Shown: positions 26,885 to 32,635 of the stretch, piece by piece | Layout: each line of letters begins with the position of its first letter | Position numbering within the stretch: position 1 is the stretch's first letter | Virus record (IMG/VR): IMGVR_UViG_3300033273_000172 | Coordinates: 1 to 32,635 of that record | DNA: 32,635 bases | DNA from: a virus | Strand: one strand, 5' to 3' | Notes under the pieces: model-generated | What the model was told of the DNA's origin: nothing | What the model saw: only the letters and a program-made list of their open reading frames with translations | Database searches by the model: none | Translations under genes and position numbers: made by a program

Positions 26885-28912
26885 ATGGCAATGAATATTG
26901 ACTCGCTGATTCGGATCAAGGCCGACGTTAAAGGCGAAAACGATATCAAGCGCCTCGGCAATTCCATGCAGGGAGTGCAGGGCAAGGTCAAGAATCTCAA
27001 GATGGCCGTTGGCGGCCTCAGCACTGCTTTTAAAGCACTTGGCGCAGCCCTAGCCATTGGAGCATTTGCTAAGAGCGCCCAAGATGCTTTGCAGCTGGCA
27101 GATGCTGTTGGCAAGCTGAGCACGCGAACAGGTATTGCGGCAAATACTTTGTTTGCCTATAGAAATGCCGCTGAGTTGGCGGACGTTAGCAATGAGCAGC
27201 TAAATACTGGCCTTCTGCAGCTCAGCAAAAATATGCTTGAGGCAGCAAAAGGCACTGAGACTTATGCCTCAGCATTTCGCGCTTTAGGTGTTGCAATCAC
27301 TGATGAAAGCGGCCAGCTGCGCAGTGCAGATGCTGTCTTTGAAGATATCGCCGATCGTTTTGCGCAACTGCCTGATGGAGCTACAAAGGCAGCTGTTGCT
27401 ATGCGGCTGTTTGGCCGTTCGGGCGCACAACTGATCCCGCTGCTTAATGGCGGGTCCGATGCATTGACCAAGCTGGGCTTTGGCCTCAGTGCTGAGTTCA
27501 CTGAAAAGGCGCAACTCTTTAACGACACCATGGCCGGCATCGGTCGCCGGTTTAGAGAGATCCAGCTGCAGATTCTGGATTATTTCCTGCCGACGTTCCA
27601 AATGATCGGCGATGCATTCGCTGATTTATTTCAAGGCAGCAGCGGCGATTGGAAGGCATTTGGCGCATTGATTGCTAGCGTTTTGCGTGGCGTTGGCGCC
27701 GCTGTTTATGCAACGATCGCCGGCATTAGATTTTTGAGCCGGGTCATTGGCGATCTAGTCGCCATTGCTGATGCAGCATTAAAGCGTGATTTCGCCAAGG
27801 TCGGCCAGATTGCAACCAGAGGCTTAAAAGAAACTGGCGCACAGTTCCAAACTGACAGGCGCAACCTTTCGCAGTTGCTTGGCGGCGGTTTGGCAAATCA
27901 GCGGCCAGACCGCACGGGTTACTCGCGCCGTTTGATGGGCGGTGCGTTTGACGTTGAAAACCTCTTAGGCGGCGGCGCAGCTGCAAGCGAGAAAGCAGCA
28001 AAAGACAAAGCAGCTGCAGATAAGAAGGCAGCGGAAGAGGCCGCCAAGCTGGCTGAGGCGCAACAGAAAGGCTACCTAGCTTCTTTGCTGCAGCTTGATG
28101 CCTCAAAAGCTGCCTTGGCTATTGCGCGCGAATCCGACCCGCTGAAACGGATTGAGCTTGAGTACGAAGAACGCCGGCGCGTGCTGATGACAGAGTTTGC
28201 CGAATCAGCTCAGGCATCTTTAACCACCGCTCAAGATATGAACATTGAGCGCAAGCTGGCGATTGATTTAGACACCTTGGCCGCTGAAAAACAGAAGGCA
28301 CTAGAAGAAGCCACCAAGTCATCAGGCAAAACCTTCAAAGAAGCCTTTGGCGACAAAATGGAGGAATACAAAAAGACCCTCGCTGATTTTGGCGGTCAAG
28401 CTGCTGATGCAGTGATTGGCGCATTCCAAGGCATGGAGGATGCGCTGACCACGTTCGTCACAACAGGCAAGGCGAATTTCCGCGACCTTGCCAACAGCAT
28501 TATTGCCGATATCACCCGGATCGCTATCCGGCAGGCAATTATCAAGCCGTTGGTTGGGGCATTGTTCCCTGATGTGAAAAGCGCAAACGGCAACGTTTTC
28601 GCATCCAACGGCATCGTGCCATTCGCCAAGGGCGGCATTGTTGACCGGCCGATGGTATTTCCCTTCGCCAAGGGCATTGGCCTGATGGGCGAGGCCGGGC
28701 CTGAGGCGATCATGCCTTTACGCCGCGGCCCTGGTGGTCGGCTTGGGGTTGAAAGCAGCGGCGGCATGGGCAATATCGTGGTCAACGTTGATGCCACCGG
28801 CTCCCAAGCCCAAGGCAATACCAACCAAGGCAAACAGCTCGGCGAAGCTATTGGCGTTGCCATTCGTCAAGAGCTGATCCGACAAAAACGCCCAGGAGGC
28901 TTGCTCGCGTAA
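26885..28912 (+). CDS. Tail tape measure protein (lambda gpH-like)
   Basis: 675 residues from ATG 26885 (an ATG at 26867 lies inside the T frame). Order of parts: an N-terminal helical region with LIRIKADVKGENDIKRLGNS; a hydrophobic segment near residues 45-65; the GIAANTLFAYRNAAELADVS motif; helices to about 370; an Ala/Lys-rich coiled coil (SEKAAKDKAAADKKAAEEAA); and a C-terminal lambda-like tail domain (ANSIIADITRIAIRQAIIKPL, GEAGPEAIMPLRR). It sets tail length; at about 1.5 angstroms per residue this predicts a tail of about 100 nm. That number follows the known rule and is not measured. Confidence 0.92.
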   Translation: MAMNIDSLIRIKADVKGENDIKRLGNSMQGVQGKVKNLKMAVGGLSTAFKALGAALAIGAFAKSAQDALQLADAVGKLSTRTGIAANTLFAYRNAAELADVSNEQLNTGLLQLSKNMLEAAKGTETYASAFRALGVAITDESGQLRSADAVFEDIADRFAQLPDGATKAAVAMRLFGRSGAQLIPLLNGGSDALTKLGFGLSAEFTEKAQLFNDTMAGIGRRFREIQLQILDYFLPTFQMIGDAFADLFQGSSGDWKAFGALIASVLRGVGAAVYATIAGIRFLSRVIGDLVAIADAALKRDFAKVGQIATRGLKETGAQFQTDRRNLSQLLGGGLANQRPDRTGYSRRLMGGAFDVENLLGGGAAASEKAAKDKAAADKKAAEEAAKLAEAQQKGYLASLLQLDASKAALAIARESDPLKRIELEYEERRRVLMTEFAESAQASLTTAQDMNIERKLAIDLDTLAAEKQKALEEATKSSGKTFKEAFGDKMEEYKKTLADFGGQAADAVIGAFQGMEDALTTFVTTGKANFRDLANSIIADITRIAIRQAIIKPLVGALFPDVKSANGNVFASNGIVPFAKGGIVDRPMVFPFAKGIGLMGEAGPEAIMPLRRGPGGRLGVESSGGMGNIVVNVDATGSQAQGNTNQGKQLGEAIGVAIRQELIRQKRPGGLLA

Positions 28913-29262
28913 TGGCTACCTTTCCAAGCATTGACGTAAGTCTGGGCGCTCAGAAAAGCAGCGCGCCAAAAACTCGGATCGTTCAATTTGGCGATGGCTA
29001 TGAGCAACGTTTGCTCTATGGCATCCCCAGCCACATGAACCCCAAAGAATGGCGACTGACTTGGGAGCACATCACTGAAACACAAGCTGATGAGATCGAA
29101 GATTTTCTAAATGCTCGCGCGGCTGATTCTGCAAGCTTTGACTGGACGCCGCCAGACGAAACAACGTCATATAAATGGGTATGCCTTGAATGGAGCAAGC
29201 AGCTAAACCAGCCAACGCTGCGGACCATCACTGCAACGTTTAGGCAGGTATTTGAACCGTAA
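28912..29262 (+). CDS. Minor tail protein M family
   Basis: 116 residues; ATG overlaps the tape measure stop (TAATG). Conserved gpM features: FPSIDVSLGAQKSSAPKTRI, QFGDGYEQRLLYGI, EWRLTWEHIT, and the final TITATFRQVFEP. gpM-like proteins belong to the tail tip complex that initiates tube assembly at the distal end. Position before the gpL gene matches lambda. Confidence 0.9.
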   Translation: MATFPSIDVSLGAQKSSAPKTRIVQFGDGYEQRLLYGIPSHMNPKEWRLTWEHITETQADEIEDFLNARAADSASFDWTPPDETTSYKWVCLEWSKQLNQPTLRTITATFRQVFEP

Positions 29263-30005
29263 TGGCAATTCCGGTTTCTGAACTTCAAAGCGTCAACCCC
29301 AGCAGCATCATCGAGCTGTTTGAGCTTGAGCTGTTCGCCAATATCCATGGCAGTTCATTTACTTACCGCTTCCACGCCGGAACTAATGCGCTGACCACTA
29401 ACGGCGACATTGTTTGGGATGGCAACACCTACAGCAAGTTGCCCATTGAGGCTGACGGGTTTGAGTACAACGCCGAAAGCGGCAGCCTTCCCCGCCCAAC
29501 AATCCGTGTCGCCAACCTGCTGGGCAGCATCACGGCAATCCTGCTTGACGTTAATGAGACAACAGCAGGCAACGACCTGACTGGCGCCAAGCTGACCAGG
29601 ATCCGCACGCTAGTGCGCTACATCGATGCCGCCAACTTCACTGGCAGCACGAATCCCTACGGCACGCCTGACACCAGCGCCAAGCTGCCTGATGAAATCT
29701 ACTACTGCGCAAGAAAGGTCACTGAGACCAGGGATTTGGTTGAGTTTGAGCTTGCCGCTGCTTTTGACCTTGCTGGCGTCAGGGCACCCAAGCGCCAATG
29801 CAGCGCCAACCTTTGCCCTTGGATCTATAAGGGCGCCGAATGCGGCTACAGCGGCAGCAGCTATTTCGACGAGAACGACAAAGCGGTTACTGCTTCCGCT
29901 GATGACAAATGCGGCAAACGCCTGAGCAGCTGCCAAGCACGATTTGGCGCAACTAATGAGTTGCCGTTTGGCGGCTTCCCTGGCATTGGCGCATTCAACG
30001 GATGA
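29262..30005 (+). CDS. Minor tail protein L, Fe-S cluster type
   Basis: 247 residues. An N-terminal beta domain with IIELFELEL and [10 protein letters not shown], then [13 protein letters not shown], is followed by the C-terminal cysteine module. C185, C194, C217 and C224 have the same spacing (8, 22 and 6 residues between) as the four cysteines that, as I recall, bind a 4Fe-4S cluster in lambda gpL; C180 is extra. The protein would form part of the tail tip hub. ATG overlaps the gpM stop. Confidence 0.92.
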   Translation: MAIPVSELQSVNPSSIIELFELELFANIHGSSFTYRFHAGTNALTTNGDIVWDGNTYSKLPIEADGFEYNAESGSLPRPTIRVANLLGSITAILLDVNETTAGNDLTGAKLTRIRTLVRYIDAANFTGSTNPYGTPDTSAKLPDEIYYCARKVTETRDLVEFELAAAFDLAGVRAPKRQCSANLCPWIYKGAECGYSGSSYFDENDKAVTASADDKCGKRLSSCQARFGATNELPFGGFPGIGAFNG

Positions 30006-30709
30006 ACGACACAGCAAAGGCGGCTGCGCTGGAACACGCCAAGGCAGAGGATCCGCGCGAAGCCTGCGGGTTGCTGGTGGTGGTCAAAGGCCGCGAGCGT
30101 TATGTGCCATGCCGCAACTTGGCGGAAGGAACAGAGTTTTTCATTCTTGATCCAGCTGACTACGCAACCGCAGAAGACAAGGGCGAGGTTGTTGGCGTGG
30201 TGCATAGCCACCCGGTCACACCGCCAATTCCAAGCGAAGCCGACCGCGTTGCCTGCGAAAAATCCGGCCTGCCTTGGTTCATCGTCAACCCGAAAACCGA
30301 GCAGTGGGGCCAGTGCGAGCCTGAAGGCTACAAAGCACCGCTGATTGGGCGCACTTGGGTTTGGGGCGTGAGCGACTGCTGGACTTTGGTTCGTGACTGG
30401 TATGGCGAGCAAGGGATTGAACTGCCTGACTGGGACCGTCCGACAACACCGGAAAAGTTCAACCAAAACCCAATGTTTGATGACTGCTGGCGTGAGGCAG
30501 GTTTTTATGAGGTGCCGATTGAAGATATGCAGCGCGGCGACGCGATGCTGATGGCTATTGACTCCAACAAACTCAATCACGTTGGCGTCTACATCGGCGA
30601 CCAGCTGGTTTTGCATCATTTACGGGGCCGGCTGAGTTCCCGAGATATCGTGGGGGAATGGATCTTTAAGGTCTGCGGCAAAATCCTGCGCTATGGAAAA
30701 GGAACTTAG
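30002..30709 (+). CDS. Tail tip protein K: JAMM/MPN plus NlpC/P60 domains
   Basis: 235 residues. The N-terminal part is a JAMM-like metallopeptidase with E20, H68-S-H70-P and S78-x2-D81, all in exact motif spacing. The C-terminal part is an NlpC/P60 cysteine peptidase with C126 in GVSDCWTL, H193 in NHVGVYIG and H205/H206. Lambda gpK has the same two-domain layout and takes part in tail tip assembly or cell-wall passage. All catalytic residues are kept, so both activities may be real. The gene overlaps its neighbours. Confidence 0.92.
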   Translation: MNDTAKAAALEHAKAEDPREACGLLVVVKGRERYVPCRNLAEGTEFFILDPADYATAEDKGEVVGVVHSHPVTPPIPSEADRVACEKSGLPWFIVNPKTEQWGQCEPEGYKAPLIGRTWVWGVSDCWTLVRDWYGEQGIELPDWDRPTTPEKFNQNPMFDDCWREAGFYEVPIEDMQRGDAMLMAIDSNKLNHVGVYIGDQLVLHHLRGRLSSRDIVGEWIFKVCGKILRYGKGT

Positions 30710-31370
30710 GCTTTACGGTCCGCTGGCAAAATTCGTCGGTCAGCGGAAGTTCCTAGCCGAGATCAGCAGCGCAGGCGAAGCGATCCGAATGCTGCTGGCC
30801 AATTTTCCCGGCCTTGAGCGGCACATGGCCGACCAGCATTACAAGGTGATCGTTGACGATTACGAAACCGATTTAGAAGAGCTGCAATATCCGGCCAGCC
30901 AAGTGATCCGCATTGTTCCGGTGTTGGGTGGCGCTGGTGGTGGCACCGGCAAGATTTTGGCGGGCGTTGCGCTAATTACGGCTGCGATTTTGCTTGGTCC
31001 AGCTGGTGGCGGCTTTATGGGTTTAGGTTCCGGCTTGGCCCACGCAGCTGGTGGTGCAGTGGCTACTGGCATTGTGTCGGCCGGTGTTTCCAGCGCCATT
31101 GGCGCCATCGGTGTTGCGTTGATGCTTGGCGGTGTTTCGCAGCTGCTTAGTCCAACGCCACAACTTGGACAAATCGGCCCGGCATCGCAATCATTGGGTG
31201 GCAGCAGGACAACCACAACTGAAGGCACCGAAATGGACCCGCAAGAGTCGTACAGCTTTAGCGGGATTCAAAACACCAGCCGCCAAGGTACTCCGGTGCC
31301 TTTGGTTTATGGCGAAACTATCGTGGGGTCGGTGGTGATTTCTGCTGGCATCGACGTTGACACGATCTGA
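30693..31370 (+). CDS. Tail assembly protein I
   Basis: 225 residues, overlapping gpK by 17 bases. Residues 1-85 form a ubiquitin-like domain ([35 protein letters not shown]). Residues about 90-155 are Gly/Ala-rich hydrophobic helices ([35 protein letters not shown]). The C-terminus is a beta segment with [15 protein letters not shown]. This is the lambda gpI pattern; the protein is an assembly factor for the tail tip and is not retained in mature lambda tails. Confidence 0.9.
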   Translation: MEKELRLYGPLAKFVGQRKFLAEISSAGEAIRMLLANFPGLERHMADQHYKVIVDDYETDLEELQYPASQVIRIVPVLGGAGGGTGKILAGVALITAAILLGPAGGGFMGLGSGLAHAAGGAVATGIVSAGVSSAIGAIGVALMLGGVSQLLSPTPQLGQIGPASQSLGGSRTTTTEGTEMDPQESYSFSGIQNTSRQGTPVPLVYGETIVGSVVISAGIDVDTI

Positions 31371-31371
31371 C

Positions 31372-32635
31372 ATGTCTGAGAAAAAGCAGAATCAGATCAT
31401 CGGTGCCGGTGGTGGCGGCGGTGGCGGTGGCGGTCAAACGGTTGTCCAACAAACGGTTGTTGTTCAGCAGTCGGCGCCCCCAGCTGTCCGCACGCCAATA
31501 CGCACAGCGGACAACCTGGCGTCTACTGCATTTGCCAACATCCTTGATCTGCTTTGTGAAGGCGAAATCGAGGGCTTCCCTTCTGCGCGTGATTACACCC
31601 GCGGCACTGACAATTACAACAAAGCACTTCTTAAAGACGTATTTCTAACTGATACGCCAATCCTGCGATCTGGCGCTGATGTAACCAACCTGACTGACGC
31701 GGATTACAACTTCAAAGGCGTTACGGTCGAAGCGCGGTATGGCACCAACGCCCAGAGCTACATCAAGAAATTCGGCGAAACGACCGAAGACATTAAGAGC
31801 GTCAACGTAGAGGTTGTCCAAGCAACGCCTGTTACCCGGCAGATCACCGACACCAACGTTGATGCGGTCCGCGTCAGCATTGCAATTCCGCGCTTGGAGC
31901 GTGGCACCGCTGAAGGCGACGTGCTTGGCACCAGCGTCACGATCAGCATCCAACTGCAGTACAACGGCGGCGGCTATACCACCGTCAAAACAGACACGAT
32001 TAGCGGCCGGACGGCTGATAAATATGAGCGGGATTACATCGTCGATATTGACGGCGCATTTCCTGTTGACCTGCGCGTGGTGCGTGACTCAGCAGACAGC
32101 AGCGATACCAACGTCAACCCGACATATTTCACGGCTTACACCGAGCTGATCTATCAGAAACTGCGCTACCCCAACAGCGCGTTGGCAGCGGTCAGGTTTC
32201 AGGCTGAGCAGTTCAACAACATTCCCGCCCGTGCCTATCGGATTCGCGGCCTTAAGGTCAAAATCCCAAACAACGCCACCGTTGATCAGGCCACCGGCAG
32301 GATCACCTACAGCGGCACCTGGACAGGGACTTTTGCCGCAGCGCAATGGACCACTTGCCCTGCTTGGATCCTGTATGACCTGCTGATCAGCCGCTACGGA
32401 TTTGGCGACCATATCGCTGAAGCACAGCTGGATAAATTCGCCTTCTATTCCGCTAGCCAATATGCAAACGAGCTTGTCGATGCAGGCTTAGGCAATGGCA
32501 CCAAAGAAGCACGGTTTAGCTGCAACGCCCTGATCCAAAACCAGTACGAGGCGTACAAGCTGATTAATGACCTTTGTTCGGTCATGCGCTGTCAGCCGTA
32601 TTGGTCAACTGGTGCGCTGACGATCACGCAGGACA
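31372..32635 (+). CDS. Tail tip / host specificity protein J, 3' truncated
   Basis: 421 residues are visible before the window ends. The start is ATG 31372. The N-terminus has a run of nine Gly followed by Val/Gln-rich residues, then gpJ-like segments: TADNLASTAFANILDLLCEGEIEGF, DVFLTDTPILRSG, GVTVEARYGTNAQ, AYRIRGLKVKIPNN, WILYDLLISRYGFG and the LINDLCSVMRC helix. In lambda-like phages this protein forms the tail tip and contacts the host receptor. The receptor-binding C-terminus is outside the window. Confidence 0.92.
   Translation, partial: MSEKKQNQIIGAGGGGGGGGGQTVVQQTVVVQQSAPPAVRTPIRTADNLASTAFANILDLLCEGEIEGFPSARDYTRGTDNYNKALLKDVFLTDTPILRSGADVTNLTDADYNFKGVTVEARYGTNAQSYIKKFGETTEDIKSVNVEVVQATPVTRQITDTNVDAVRVSIAIPRLERGTAEGDVLGTSVTISIQLQYNGGGYTTVKTDTISGRTADKYERDYIVDIDGAFPVDLRVVRDSADSSDTNVNPTYFTAYTELIYQKLRYPNSALAAVRFQAEQFNNIPARAYRIRGLKVKIPNNATVDQATGRITYSGTWTGTFAAAQWTTCPAWILYDLLISRYGFGDHIAEAQLDKFAFYSASQYANELVDAGLGNGTKEARFSCNALIQNQYEAYKLINDLCSVMRCQPYWSTGALTITQD

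Noticed and set aside
29861-30619. 252-codon minus-strand frame antisense to the L and K genes
   Set aside because: Covers catalytic motifs of gpK on the other strand and has no motif of its own; shadow.
1-32635. tRNA genes, CRISPR arrays, insertion sequences or retroelements (including a DGR next to the Mtd_N-domain gene)
   Set aside because: No cloverleaf, no regularly spaced repeats, no transposase and no reverse transcriptase were recognised on either strand.

Overview
The window is about 32.6 kb of a tailed double-stranded DNA phage with a lambda-like, long non-contractile tail (siphovirus-type) architecture. It is GC-rich, almost completely coding, and full of stop/start overlaps (ATGA, TAATG, TGATG). 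Many of the short proteins (at 1804-2659, 2535-3995, 5940-6345, 25159) resemble, from memory, small proteins common in environmental cyanophages. A picocyanobacterial host (Synechococcus/Cyanobium type) is therefore my best guess, but it is inference. No ribosomal RNA, tRNA, CRISPR array, integrase or transposase was recognised. The host-recognition protein (gpJ-like) runs off the right edge and a tail-fibre gene runs off the left edge, so the window is probably one cut of a phage genome of roughly 35-45 kb.

Layout. (1) 1-2659, plus: tail fibre with repeated domains, an assembly-chaperone-like protein and three small conserved phage proteins. (2) 2535-3606, minus: two small secreted proteins and a small membrane protein. 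(3) 3633-5888, plus: holin-like membrane proteins, a two-domain lysin (GH24 muramidase plus a C39-like cysteine peptidase) and a dCTP deaminase/dUTPase-like protein, closed by a clear terminator. (4) 5940-6957: small genes on both strands around an operator-like inverted repeat, plus an HNH nuclease. (5) 9403 down to 7057, minus: a tightly overlapping operon of eleven small, mostly unknown proteins (one DUF3310, one HTH). (6) 11932 down to 9960, minus: recombination operon with PD-(D/E)XK exonuclease, RecT annealing protein, HTH protein and an SSB-like protein. (7) 11986-15866, plus: DEAH helicase, VRR-NUC nuclease and a PrimPol/VapE-like primase-helicase, with no DNA polymerase. (8) 16058-32635, plus: virion morphogenesis in lambda order, comprising a tail-completion-like protein, a repeat-rich non-coding region, TerS, TerL (GpA type), connector, portal, fused protease-capsid protein, head-tail joining proteins, tail terminator, major tail protein, G/GT chaperones with a -1 frameshift, tape measure, then M, L, K, I and J homologues.

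How it works together. The minus-strand recombination proteins and the plus-strand helicase/nuclease/primase form a replication-recombination unit that must borrow the host DNA polymerase. TerS and TerL probably act on the repeat-rich stretch just before terS, where strand composition also flips from C-rich to G-rich. The late operon builds head and tail, and the lysis block at 3.0-5.4 kb releases progeny.

The most notable observations are: a textbook A-AAA-AAC frameshift in the tail chaperone gene; a second potential A-AAA-AAG frameshift between two lysis-region genes; a secreted protein frame with no usual start codon; acidic, phenylalanine-ending tails on three consecutive recombination proteins; a packaging-site-like repeat region coinciding with the GC-skew switch; and iteron-like 8-mers flanking the primase gene. 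Nothing here demonstrates a wholly new defence or mobile system.
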